Origin: Reyranella massiliensis 521
GTDB lineage: Bacteria > Pseudomonadota > Alphaproteobacteria > Reyranellales > Reyranellaceae
Assembly (NCBI GenBank): GCA_945860205.1
Contig: CAMARK010000014.1
Coordinates: forward strand, 1 to 64,000
Direction: 5' to 3'
DNA length: 64,000 nt
The notes under the pieces were generated by a model. That model made no database searches. It worked only from the letters and a program-made list of their open reading frames with translations, and was not told the DNA's origin. Positions 25,607 to 35,824 of the stretch are shown here, in pieces. The translations under genes and the position numbers were made by a program. Numbering within the stretch: position 1 is the first letter of the stretch; each line of letters opens with the position of its first letter.

Positions 25607-26759
25607 CGAGAGCCTCGATCTCTGCCGCGCCGAGTCCCGCTTCGGCCAACACGCTCCTGGTGTCCTCACCCAGTGCTGCCACCTTCGGCCCGCTTTGCAG
25701 GGGCGAGCCCGAGAAACGGAAGGGTGGCGCCGGCGACTTATAGCTGCCGGCGCTGTCCTCGATGGTGCAGAGCGACCCGCGATGGGCGACCTGCGGGTCC
25801 TTCAGCGCCTCGGTGACGGTGAGATAGGGCGAGCAGGGCACGCCGTGCTTCTCGAGGATCGCGACGCATTCCTTGACGGTCATGGTCTTGGACCAGGCCT
25901 CGAACTCGTCGACGAACTTGTCCCAGTTCATGCGGCGGTCGGCATACTTCTCGAAGCGCGGGTCGGTCAGCCAGTCGCGCCGCCCGGCGGCCGTCGCCAT
26001 GTCCTGGAAAGTCTTCTCGCTCGCCGTCGCCAGCATGACATAGCCGTCGCTGGCCTCGACCGGCCCATACATCGGCCGCGACGGCATGTCGAAGTCGAAC
26101 TGCGCACGATTGACCTCGCCCAGCAGCATGCCGACCAGGGTCTCGAACATCGAGACATCGACCATCTGGCCCTTGCCCGTGACGTGGCGCTGATGGAGCG
26201 CTGCCAGGATGCCGCCCATCGCATAGGCGCCGCTGGCATAGTCGGCGACGAAGATGCCGCAATTGTCAGGCCGCTCGCGGCCCTGCTGGTAGAAGGCGTG
26301 CGCCATGTCGTAGCCGGTCGAGGCGTGGATCACCGGCGCATAGGCCGGCCGGCCGGCGCCGGGGCCGGTCTGGCCATAGCCCGAGATCGCGCCGTAGATG
26401 AGCCGGGGGTTGATCTTGGCAAGCTCGGGATAGTCGAGGCCCAGCCGCTTCATCACGCCCGGCCTGTAGTTCTCGACCACGATATCGACCTTGGCGATCA
26501 GCTTCTTCACGGCGGCGATCGCTTCGGGGCGCTTGAGGTCGAGCACGATGGATCTCTTGCCGGCATTGAGCTGGCCGAACATCGTGCCGGCACCGTCGCG
26601 CTGCACCGGCCTGGAGCGCATCAGGTCGCCGTCCGGCGATTCGATCTTGATCACGTCGGCGCCCATGTCGGCCAGGAGGCGTGTGCAGTGCGGGCCGGCA
26701 ATGGTGGTCGAGAAGTCGAGGACGCGCAGGCCGTGAAGCGGCCTTGTCTGTTCGGTCAT
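25599..26759 (-). CDS. CaiB/BaiF family (class III) CoA-transferase
   Basis: The 386-residue protein opens LHGLRVLDFSTTIAGPHCTRLLADMGADVIKIE and has RSIVLDLKRPEAI, NYRPGVMKRLGLDY, ISGYGQTGPGAGRPAYAP and MVDVSMFETLVGML, all family landmarks. It moves CoA between an acyl-CoA and a carboxylic acid. At the place where the catalytic aspartate normally follows the P-x-Y/F, this protein reads RPAYAPVIHA, with alanine. It may therefore work by another route or belong to a divergent subgroup. It is coupled by ATGA to the thiolase-like gene. Confidence 0.87.
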   Translation of the reverse strand: MTEQTRPLHGLRVLDFSTTIAGPHCTRLLADMGADVIKIESPDGDLMRSRPVQRDGAGTMFGQLNAGKRSIVLDLKRPEAIAAVKKLIAKVDIVVENYRPGVMKRLGLDYPELAKINPRLIYGAISGYGQTGPGAGRPAYAPVIHASTGYDMAHAFYQQGRERPDNCGIFVADYASGAYAMGGILAALHQRHVTGKGQMVDVSMFETLVGMLLGEVNRAQFDFDMPSRPMYGPVEASDGYVMLATASEKTFQDMATAAGRRDWLTDPRFEKYADRRMNWDKFVDEFEAWSKTMTVKECVAILEKHGVPCSPYLTVTEALKDPQVAHRGSLCTIEDSAGSYKSPAPPFRFSGSPLQSGPKVAALGEDTRSVLAEAGLGAAEIEALVK

Positions 26760-26763
26760 GAGG

Positions 26764-27669
26764 TCACCGCGTTACGAGGATGAGAACGACGCCGCCGATC
26801 ACGAGGATGCTGCCGATCCATTCGCCGATCGACGGCTTCTCCTTGAGGACGAGGCGCGAGGAAATGAAGGTGAACACGAGTTCGATCTGCCCGACGGCAC
26901 GCACCAGCGCGGCATTTTCGAGCGTCATGGCCAGTGCCCAACCGGCCGATCCGAGGACGCTGAAGATGCCGACCCAGATGGAGGAACGCCAATTGACCCA
27001 GACCTTGCCCAGTTGCGGCCGGTCGCGTCGAGCAAGGTACAAGGCCATCAGCACGACCTGGATGGTGTTCATGCAGGCGAGCACCGTGATGCCGCGGATC
27101 AGGAAATCGCCCTCGGTCAGGAGCTTCGACGCCTCGCGGATCGTGCCGGCGGCGATGGCGAAGACCGCACCGGACAGGATGCCGTAGACCGCGCCCTTGT
27201 GCGTGAGGTCGGCAAGGATACCGCGTATGTCGGAGAGCTTGCCGCGCACGCTCAGGATCGCCACGCCACCCAGGCAGACGAAGATGCCGATCCAGGAGCC
27301 GAAGGCCAGCGGTTCGCCGGCGATGTAGGTCGCGAACAGCGCCACGAACACCGTCTCGGTCTTGGAGTAGACCGTGCCGACGGTGAAGTTGCGCAGCGAG
27401 AAAGAGTGGATCATCAGTGACGTCGCCACGATCTGGGCGACGCCCGCGATGGTGACGAGGCCGAGGAAGGCCAGCGTGATCGTGGGCACCGTCCGCCCGG
27501 TCCCCCAGACGAGGAAGGCGAGGGCGGCCAGCGCCAGGGGCGCGCCGTAGAGGTAGCGGACGAAATTCGCGCCATCGACGCTGAGTAGACCGCGGATCTT
27601 CTGCTGCATCGTCGTCCGGATGTTCTGGCACAGCGCGGCGGCGATGGTGATCGGTATCCAGAGCGGCAA
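26764..27669 (-). CDS. EamA/DMT-superfamily transporter
   Basis: The 301-residue protein has ten hydrophobic segments in two EamA repeats. The first ends around GSWIGIFVCLGGVAIL and the second around IGEWIGSILVIGGVVLILV, with the typical conserved E-x-x-x-x-x-G-x-x-L-I-x-G-G pattern. The start is a TTG at 27669, preceded by GGGAG about nine bases upstream. An ATG in the neighbouring frame does not continue. The substrate is unknown. It ends five bases before the CoA-transferase start, so it probably begins the operon and may import or export the acid metabolised downstream. Confidence 0.82.
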   Translation of the reverse strand: MPLWIPITIAAALCQNIRTTMQQKIRGLLSVDGANFVRYLYGAPLALAALAFLVWGTGRTVPTITLAFLGLVTIAGVAQIVATSLMIHSFSLRNFTVGTVYSKTETVFVALFATYIAGEPLAFGSWIGIFVCLGGVAILSVRGKLSDIRGILADLTHKGAVYGILSGAVFAIAAGTIREASKLLTEGDFLIRGITVLACMNTIQVVLMALYLARRDRPQLGKVWVNWRSSIWVGIFSVLGSAGWALAMTLENAALVRAVGQIELVFTFISSRLVLKEKPSIGEWIGSILVIGGVVLILVTR

Positions 27670-27833
27670 GGCATTTTCTCCCTGGGTGGGAGTGTATGGG
27701 TTCCCTACAGGCGCGTCTGCCGCCCAGATTTCCGCGATGCAGGCCTCATTCCGGCAGCAGGTGACCTATCCATCGGCCACGGGCGTGGCTAAGTTTCAGC
27801 GAAGACTAAGGCGGCCATCCAGGGGGAAAGCCA

Positions 27834-28835
27834 ATGCTGCGAAAAGCGCTCGGTCGGCGAAGCATCGTCGGGGCGGCACTTTCCGCTCCCCTGTTCGGAT
27901 CAGCGGGGTTCAGTGGGGCGGGCTGGGCGCAAGCCGCCTGGCCCGCCAAGCCCATCCGCATCGTCGTGCCGTTCAATCCCGGAGGAGCGATCGATGCCCT
28001 GGTGCGGGTGATCGCCGACGGGTTGACGACGCGGCTGGGCCAGCAGGTTCTGGTCGATCCCAAGCCGGGCGCCAATACGATTGTGGTCGCGGAGATCGTC
28101 GCGAGAGCGCCGCCTGATGGCTACACGTTCCTGATCACGACGAATTCGACCCATACCAACAATCCATCGCTCTACGCCAAGCTGCCGTTCGATCCCGACA
28201 AGGATCTGATCCCGGTCTCGCTGGTCTCGCTCGGCACCATCCTGGTGCTGGTGAAGGCCGATGCGCCGTTCAGCGATCTCAGGGGCATGGCCGCATGGGT
28301 GAAGGGGCTGGGACGGCCCGCGACCTACGGCAGCTGGGGCATCGGCTCCAGCGCCCATCTCTATGGGCTGATGTTCGAGAAATCGTTAGGCGGTCAATAT
28401 ACCCACGTGCCCTATCGCGGCGACGTGCCGGCCCTGCAGGACGTGGCCAACGGGACACTCGACATCACCTGGGCCAGCCCGACCAGCGCCAAGCCGCAGA
28501 TCGCCGCCGGCCGGGTGAAGCCGCTGGCCGTTGCCGGCGCCAAGCGCTCGGCATCGATGCCCGAGCTTGGGACCTTTGCCGAGCAGCTGGTCGCGGGCTT
28601 CGACCTCAGCCTTTTTGTGGCAGCCTACGCGCCGGCCGGAACGCCGGCCGACATCGTGGGCCGCCTGCAGCGGGAGATCAAAGCGGTCATCTCCCAGCCC
28701 GAGGTTGCGGAGAAGATGATCGCCCAGGGCCAGACGCCGGTCGGCTCCACCCCGGCCGAGCTCGCGGCCGTCCTGGCGCGCGAGACGCCGATCTGGGCCG
28801 ACCTCATCAAGCAATCCGGCGCCAAGGTGGAGTAG
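27834..28835 (+). CDS. Bug-family (TctC) tripartite tricarboxylate transporter substrate-binding protein
   Basis: The 333-residue periplasmic binding protein has a twin-arginine-like signal (residues 8-33, LGRRSIVGAAL to GWAQA). The Bug core reads WPAKPIRIVVPFNPGGAIDAL (ligand loop), IVVAEIVARAPPDGYTFL, HVPYRGDVPALQDVANGTLDI and LAVAGAKRSASMPELGTFAEQ. Bug proteins capture carboxylates, amides or aromatic acids. The TctA/TctB membrane genes are not nearby. It is ten bases upstream of a Rieske oxygenase, so an aromatic or carboxylic substrate of that enzyme is likely. Confidence 0.88.
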   Translation: MLRKALGRRSIVGAALSAPLFGSAGFSGAGWAQAAWPAKPIRIVVPFNPGGAIDALVRVIADGLTTRLGQQVLVDPKPGANTIVVAEIVARAPPDGYTFLITTNSTHTNNPSLYAKLPFDPDKDLIPVSLVSLGTILVLVKADAPFSDLRGMAAWVKGLGRPATYGSWGIGSSAHLYGLMFEKSLGGQYTHVPYRGDVPALQDVANGTLDITWASPTSAKPQIAAGRVKPLAVAGAKRSASMPELGTFAEQLVAGFDLSLFVAAYAPAGTPADIVGRLQREIKAVISQPEVAEKMIAQGQTPVGSTPAELAAVLARETPIWADLIKQSGAKVE

Positions 28836-28845
28836 GGAGTCCCGC

Positions 28846-30036
28846 ATGAGTGCAACCACCGATATCCGCTCTGCCTACAATCTGGCGCCGCCGACCTACA
28901 ATCCGCGGCTCACCGAGGTCGGGCGCGGGACACCGATGGGCGAACTGCTGCGGCGGTACTGGCATCCGGTCGGCATGGCGGCGGACGCTGGCGCGACGCC
29001 GCGCGCGGTCAAGATCCTCGGCGAGGAACTGATCTTGTTTCGCGACGGGCAAGGCAAGACCGGCGTGGTCTATCCACGCTGCTGCCATCGCGGCACGACG
29101 CTCTACTACGGCAAGGTCGAGGAGCGCGGCATCCGCTGCTGCTATCACGGCTGGCTGTTCGACGTCGAAGGGCGCTGCCTGGAAATGCCGTGTGAGCCCA
29201 ACCCGACCGGTGCGCAGTGCCAGCGCGTGCGCCAGCCCTGGTATCCGGTCGAGGAACGGTACGGGCTGGTCTTCGCCTATCTCGGCCCGCCGGAGAGGAA
29301 GCCGCTGCTGCCGCGCTACGAATGCCTGGAGGTGCTGAAACCCGGCGAGTTCGTCGAGGCCGACGATTCCAGCATCGGCAGCGGCGGCATCGCCATCGCG
29401 CCCTGCAACTGGCTGCAGCATTTCGAGAACGTGGTCGATCCCTACCACGTGCCGATCCTGCACGGTTCGTTCAGCGGGCCGCAGTTCGCGGCGCAAATGA
29501 ACGCCTTTCCGAAGGTGAAATTCGAGTACGGCCGCCAGGGCGTGAAATCGACCTCGATCCGGCCCGGTTCAGACGGCAAGAAGTTTCGCCGCGTCACCGA
29601 AGCCGTGGTGCCGACCCTGCGCGTCGTGCCCAACCCGCAGGTGGCGCAGTACGGCATGGTCGAGTCGATCGGCTGGACGCTGCCGATCGACGACACGCAT
29701 TACCGCATCTACGTTGCCGGCCGCGTGCGCGAGAAGGGCGAGCTCACCAAGTTCAAGTCGCGCTACAACGGCAAGACTTGGGCGGAACTCACGCCCGAGG
29801 AACACCAGAAATTCCCCGGCGACACCGAGGCCCAGGTGGGCCAGGGCGCGATCACCTTCCATTCGGAAGAGCATCTGATGTCGTCCGACCAGGGCGTCTC
29901 GATGCTGCGCATCCTGTTGCAGAAGCAGATCGACGTCGTCGTGTCAGGCGGCGATCCGATCGGTGTGGCCTTCGACGAGGCAGGCGCCTACGTCAAGTTC
30001 GACGCCGGCCAGTATCTCGACGAGGCGTCAGCGTAG
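28846..30036 (+). CDS. Rieske 2Fe-2S aromatic-ring-hydroxylating oxygenase, large subunit
   Basis: The 396-residue protein has an N-terminal Rieske domain (about residues 20-135) with cluster ligands C-x-H in RCCHRGTTLYYG and C-x2-H in RCCYHGWLFD. The catalytic domain has the mononuclear iron site in HFENVVDPYHVPILHGSF (Asp and two His). This single-subunit layout is like phthalate 4,5-dioxygenase, vanillate demethylase and carnitine-oxygenase-type enzymes. Electrons would come from a separate reductase, not encoded here. It forms a pair with the upstream Bug receptor. Its 3' end overlaps pyrD by nine bases. Confidence 0.88.
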   Translation: MSATTDIRSAYNLAPPTYNPRLTEVGRGTPMGELLRRYWHPVGMAADAGATPRAVKILGEELILFRDGQGKTGVVYPRCCHRGTTLYYGKVEERGIRCCYHGWLFDVEGRCLEMPCEPNPTGAQCQRVRQPWYPVEERYGLVFAYLGPPERKPLLPRYECLEVLKPGEFVEADDSSIGSGGIAIAPCNWLQHFENVVDPYHVPILHGSFSGPQFAAQMNAFPKVKFEYGRQGVKSTSIRPGSDGKKFRRVTEAVVPTLRVVPNPQVAQYGMVESIGWTLPIDDTHYRIYVAGRVREKGELTKFKSRYNGKTWAELTPEEHQKFPGDTEAQVGQGAITFHSEEHLMSSDQGVSMLRILLQKQIDVVVSGGDPIGVAFDEAGAYVKFDAGQYLDEASA

Positions 30037-31074
30037 GTCGGCGCCCATTGCGTCCGCCACAGAAGCGAAACCGTCGCGAACGAGAAGGGCGGCCAGTTCG
30101 TCCTTGATGCGGCGGACGAGCGGCGGACCTTCGTAGACCATGGCCGAATAGAGCTGCACCAACGTGGCGCCGGCGCGGATCTTGGCATAAGCGTCGGCGC
30201 CCGAGCCGATGCCGCCACAGCCTACCAGCGGAAACTGCCGCTCCACGCGTTGCGCGGTTTTGCGCAGAACCTCGGTCGATAAGGACGTCAACGGTGCGCC
30301 CGAGAGGCCACCGGTCTCGCCGCGCCGCTCGGATCGCAACGACGCCGGCCGCGACAGCGTCGTGTTGCCGATGATGATGCCGTCCATCCGCAGATCGCGG
30401 CAGACCGCGACGATGTCGTCTAGATCGTCGTCCGTCGCATCCGGCGCGATCTTCACGAGGAGCGGTACTGGCTTGCTGGCAATCGCGTCCTGTACGCGCT
30501 TCAGCAGGCCGGACAGCTCCGTGCGGCCCTGGAGATTGCGGAGGCCCGGCGTGTTGGGAGAGGAAACGTTGCAGACCAGGTAGTCGGCGTATGGCGCCAG
30601 AGCCACGCAGCAGGCAACGTAGTCGGCCGCCCGGTCGGTGCTGTCCTTGTTGGCGCCGACATTGACGCCGACGAAGCCGCGCCGGGGGCGAATGGCCAGC
30701 CTGGAGCGGGCGGCCTCCAGTCCCTGTCCCGGGAAGCCCATGCGGTTGATGACGCCGCGGTCCTCGCTCAGGCGGAACAGTCGCGGCCGCGGGTTGCCGT
30801 CCTGGGGCCGTGGGGTGACGCTGCCGATTTCGACGAAGCCGAAGCCCAGGCCGAGCATGGCGTCGGGCACCTCAGCGTTCTTGTCGAAGCCGGCGGCCAG
30901 GCCGATCGGATTGGGAAGCTGGCGGCCCCAGACGGTGACCAGGAGCGACGATGGGTCGGGCTTCCTGTCTCCCGGCAGCAACCCGCTTTTCAGCGCACGG
31001 ATCGCCAGTCCATGCGCGGTCTCCGCATCGAGGCGGCAGAGAACCTTGTCGGCGAGGGAATACCAGACGGCCAT
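30028..31074 (-). CDS. pyrD: Dihydroorotate dehydrogenase (quinone), class 2
   Basis: The 348-residue FMN enzyme oxidises dihydroorotate in pyrimidine synthesis and passes electrons to quinone. The N-terminal amphipathic helices (DKVLCRLDAETAHGLAIRAL) dock to the inner membrane, which marks class 2. The core shows NPIGLAAGFDKNAEVPDAM, GSVTPRPQDGNPRPRLFRL, NVGANKD, CNVSSPNTPGLR (the catalytic serine region) and VGCGGIGSGADAYAKIRAGA (FMN phosphate site). It follows parE and a secreted-protein gene on the same strand. Confidence 0.95.
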   Translation of the reverse strand: MAVWYSLADKVLCRLDAETAHGLAIRALKSGLLPGDRKPDPSSLLVTVWGRQLPNPIGLAAGFDKNAEVPDAMLGLGFGFVEIGSVTPRPQDGNPRPRLFRLSEDRGVINRMGFPGQGLEAARSRLAIRPRRGFVGVNVGANKDSTDRAADYVACCVALAPYADYLVCNVSSPNTPGLRNLQGRTELSGLLKRVQDAIASKPVPLLVKIAPDATDDDLDDIVAVCRDLRMDGIIIGNTTLSRPASLRSERRGETGGLSGAPLTSLSTEVLRKTAQRVERQFPLVGCGGIGSGADAYAKIRAGATLVQLYSAMVYEGPPLVRRIKDELAALLVRDGFASVADAMGADLR

Positions 31075-31116
31075 GGCCGTCTGGTTAGCAGAGAGTCCCT
31101 GTGGAGCGCTTTGCTC

Positions 31117-31680
31117 CTAGCGGCGGTCGAAGCCGTTCTGCGGGCGGACCGCCATCGAATCGGTGAACACGACCATGAACAGCTCCCGGAAAAGCTGTTG
31201 TACGCGCGGGTCGTCCGGGCCGGTCGCCGGCGTCCAAGCGGTCGTCTGCGACAGCGACAGGTCGTTGCGGCAATAGATGGCGAAGAGCTTGAAAAGGCCG
31301 GGTGCCGGAGGGGCGGTTCGCATCTTGCCCTCGCAGACCGCATCGGCACGCAGATCGTTGGCGTAGTCGAACACCAGCACCAACCGGTAGTAGGGGCGCG
31401 GCATTTCCACCGGCTTGGCATAGGTGAAAGTGAGGTTCGGACGCGGCTTGCCAATCTGCATCACCGGCAACAGGCGCTGTGCCAATTCGTCGGCGGCCAT
31501 GTTGGGAAAGGGATTGCCTTCCAGGACGACCTGAAAGGTCTTGTTGTCGCTCACCGCCCAGAAATCGGTGTAGTCGTACTGCGGCGCGTAATAGACACCG
31601 CCGATGGTTGCCGCGCAGGCGATGGCCGGTACCGCGATAACGGCCGCGATCACCACGGCGACCTTCTTCGCAAAACGCAT
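31117..31680 (-). CDS. Secreted or periplasmic protein of unknown function
   Basis: From the ATG at 31680, preceded by a G-run, the protein has 187 residues. A signal peptide (MRFAKKVAVVIAAVIAVPAIACA) precedes a mature domain with QVVLEGNPFPNMAADELAQR, LTFTYAKPVEMPRPYYRLVLVFDYAN, and a pair of cysteines flanking CEGKMR and YCRNDLS. I recognise no named family, although similar small proteins are annotated as hypothetical in Rhodospirillales-type genomes. An earlier ATG at 31707 overlaps the parE end and gives a less normal signal. Confidence 0.7.
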   Translation of the reverse strand: MRFAKKVAVVIAAVIAVPAIACAATIGGVYYAPQYDYTDFWAVSDNKTFQVVLEGNPFPNMAADELAQRLLPVMQIGKPRPNLTFTYAKPVEMPRPYYRLVLVFDYANDLRADAVCEGKMRTAPPAPGLFKLFAIYCRNDLSLSQTTAWTPATGPDDPRVQQLFRELFMVVFTDSMAVRPQNGFDRR

Positions 31681-31703
31681 GCGAGCCCCCCAGATAAGTC
31701 GGA

Positions 31704-33722
<2,019 letters not shown>

Positions 33723-33829
33723 GTTTGCTTCTTTTGTTACCGGCCGCGCGAGGGGATCACTTGATGGCCGGTGGAGCATGGGTATGGTAGCAAAATTGGC
33801 CGAAATCAACCATATCCGGTGGGGAATCG

Positions 33830-34219
33830 ATGTCTGAAAGTCGCCGTGATCCCATCGTAAGGACTGTGCCGCAGCCCGCGGATATGAACGGGAACGGCGA
33901 TATTTTCGGCGGCTGGGTGCTCTCCCAGATGGACATCGCGGGCGGCTCCCTGGCTGCCCGGGCGGCGAAGGGCAGGGTGGCGACCGTGGCGATCACGGCC
34001 ATGACCTTCGTCCAACCGATCAAGGTGGGAGACATGGTGTCGATCTATGGGGACGTCGTGAAGATAGGCCGAACCTCGATCACCATCGCGCTCGAGACGA
34101 TGGTGCAGCGCCGTCATGAGCAGGTGGACCTGCGCGTGACCCACGGCACCTATGTTTTCGTGGCCATCGACGATCACGGCAAGCCGCGGCCCGTGCCGCC
34201 ACAGGAGGCTACTGCATGA
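33830..34219 (+). CDS. Acyl-CoA thioesterase, YciA-like hotdog protein
   Basis: The 129-residue single hotdog domain reads MNGNGDIFGGWVLSQMDIAGG, with the catalytic aspartate on the central helix. It continues with TVAITAMTFVQPIKVGDMVSIYG and the RTSITIALETMVQR strand. This is the acyl-CoA hydrolase pattern of the hexameric YciA/BACH group, which hydrolyses a range of acyl-CoAs. Its stop overlaps the DUF1007 gene start (ATGA), tying it to the metal-export genes, a coupling with no obvious biochemical reason. Confidence 0.88.
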   Translation: MSESRRDPIVRTVPQPADMNGNGDIFGGWVLSQMDIAGGSLAARAAKGRVATVAITAMTFVQPIKVGDMVSIYGDVVKIGRTSITIALETMVQRRHEQVDLRVTHGTYVFVAIDDHGKPRPVPPQEATA

Positions 34220-34890
34220 AGGCCGCCGTCGGACTGCTCCTGGCGATCGCCGGAACCCTGGTTTCCCCCGTGGCGTTCGCCCATCCCCATATCTGGATCC
34301 AGGAAGTGGTCCGGGTCGTGGCCAAGGATGGCAAATACACCCATGTCGAAGTCGAGTGGCGATTCGATCCGTTCTCCAGCGAGATCGAGATCCCCCTGAT
34401 CGACGAGAACCAGGACGGCAAGTTCTCGGCCAAGGAGACCAAGACGCTTGCCGATGAGATGATGCCTGAGCTCAAGAACTACGGGTACCTGACGTGGCTC
34501 AATACCGGCGGCAAGGATTTCCGGCCGACCCAGCGGCCGGCGTTTTCGGCGCGGATCGACGACCCGGCAAGCTTCATCCCGCCGGAATGGGACCGTATGG
34601 CCGGTGACAATGCTGGCATGGCGATGCCGCCCAACAAGAGAGCGGCGCAGCCCGATGTGCCGCGCAAGAAGGGGCCGCGCAATCTCGTCTACATTTTTCG
34701 CTTCGCCTTGCCCGAGCCCAGCAAGTCGGTCTCGATCGTGACCTACGATCCGGAAGATTTCATGCGGCTCGAGCTCGACAAGGCCTCCATTCCAGCGGGC
34801 TGCACGCTCTCCAAGAATCCGACGCACAAGACCGAATTCGTGCGCGGCCACCCGGTCTTTGCCGACATCGTGACGTGTCAGCATCCATGA
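34216..34890 (+). CDS. DUF1007 periplasmic protein linked to Ni/Co transport
   Basis: The 224-residue protein has a signal peptide (residues 1-22, ending AFA). Mature features are HPHIWIQEVVRVV at the N-terminus (a possible metal-binding H-P-H), WRFDPFSSEIEI, and an EF-hand-like loop DENQDGKFSAKE. The DUF1007 family is found next to NicO/RcnA transporters, and that is the next gene here (ATGA overlap). It probably delivers or senses Ni, Co or a related ion in the periplasm, which is inference from context. Confidence 0.85.
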   Translation: MKAAVGLLLAIAGTLVSPVAFAHPHIWIQEVVRVVAKDGKYTHVEVEWRFDPFSSEIEIPLIDENQDGKFSAKETKTLADEMMPELKNYGYLTWLNTGGKDFRPTQRPAFSARIDDPASFIPPEWDRMAGDNAGMAMPPNKRAAQPDVPRKKGPRNLVYIFRFALPEPSKSVSIVTYDPEDFMRLELDKASIPAGCTLSKNPTHKTEFVRGHPVFADIVTCQHP

Positions 34891-35816
34891 GGCCTGTTTC
34901 CGTGAGAGCCACCGTCCTGCGCTCGCCGTTCCTCTGGATCGGCGTGCTGCTTCTGCTGGCGCTGGTCGGCGCACTGGTGTTCACCGACGGCGTTGCCGAA
35001 CTGGCGCGGTATTCCGCCGACTATCAGCGCCGCATCCAGCAGGTCTTGTCGACGTCGCTGCGCGACATCCAGTCCGGCTCGGGATCGCTGGCGCTCTGGA
35101 CGCTTGCCACCGTGTGCTTCGGCTATGGCGTGGTGCATACGTTGGGGCCGGGGCATGGCAAGGCTGTTGTGGTGGCGTACTTCCTGGACAGCACCAAGCC
35201 CCGGGCGTGGATCGAAGGCATCTTCGCCGGCGCCTGGATCGCCTTCACGCACACGCTGGCAGCCCTTCTGCTCGCCGGCGCACTCAAACTCTTCTACAGC
35301 GTCGGGCTGCTGGGCGCGTTGCGTGAAGTGCGCAACGTCGAGATCGTCTCCTATGTCCTCATTCTTCTGGTCGGTTTCTGGCGGCTGTGGGCAGGGATCA
35401 CGGGGCGGCTTCACGAGCATGCCCATGGCGACGGGCATGACCACCATGGACACGATCACCACGGTCACGACCAGCATCATGCGCCCCACGGCGCACCGCC
35501 TCGCCGGACGGTCGCGGGCTGGCTGCTGCTGACGGCTGCCGGCATCGCGCCGTGTGCCGGGGCACTGGTGGTAATCCTGCTGTCGGCCGCGCTCGGCGTC
35601 CTGTGGGCCGGCGTCGTCGGCGTCGTCGCCATCGCGCTCGGCATGGCCATCACCCTGGCCGCCATCGGCATGGCCTCGATGGTCGCGCATCGCCTGATCA
35701 TCGGCGACGGCCGCTCGAAGGAGATCGGCCGCTTCACCACGATTGCCGCGGCGCTGATCGTGATCGCGACGGCCGGAACGCTGCTGCTGGGCGCGCTCGA
35801 ACGCTTCTTCCGCTGA
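34887..35816 (+). CDS. Nickel/cobalt transporter, NicO/RcnA family
   Basis: From the ATG at 34887 the protein has 309 residues and about six membrane segments. The family motifs are visible in VCFGYGVVHTLGPGHGKAVV and GIFAGAWIAFTHTLAA, plus TAAGIAPCAGALVVILLSA. A histidine-rich loop, HEHAHGDGHDHHGHDHHGHD and onward (35416-35490), lies between the two halves and should bind metal ions. RcnA-type proteins export Ni and Co, while NicO proteins may import. The direction is not decided by sequence. No rcnR regulator or nickel riboswitch is visible. Confidence 0.88.
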   Translation: MRPVSVRATVLRSPFLWIGVLLLLALVGALVFTDGVAELARYSADYQRRIQQVLSTSLRDIQSGSGSLALWTLATVCFGYGVVHTLGPGHGKAVVVAYFLDSTKPRAWIEGIFAGAWIAFTHTLAALLLAGALKLFYSVGLLGALREVRNVEIVSYVLILLVGFWRLWAGITGRLHEHAHGDGHDHHGHDHHGHDQHHAPHGAPPRRTVAGWLLLTAAGIAPCAGALVVILLSAALGVLWAGVVGVVAIALGMAITLAAIGMASMVAHRLIIGDGRSKEIGRFTTIAAALIVIATAGTLLLGALERFFR

Positions 35817-35824
35817 GCGCCCGA

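Noticed and set aside
27670-27833. Riboswitch or operator in the divergent spacer before the first Bug gene
   Set aside because: No conserved riboswitch core, dyad or direct repeat is visible in these 164 bases.
34248-34273. GGAAC-N17-CGTT inside the start of the DUF1007 gene
   Set aside because: It lies within the signal-peptide codons of a gene translationally coupled to the one upstream, so a promoter there is unlikely. It shows that chance matches occur.
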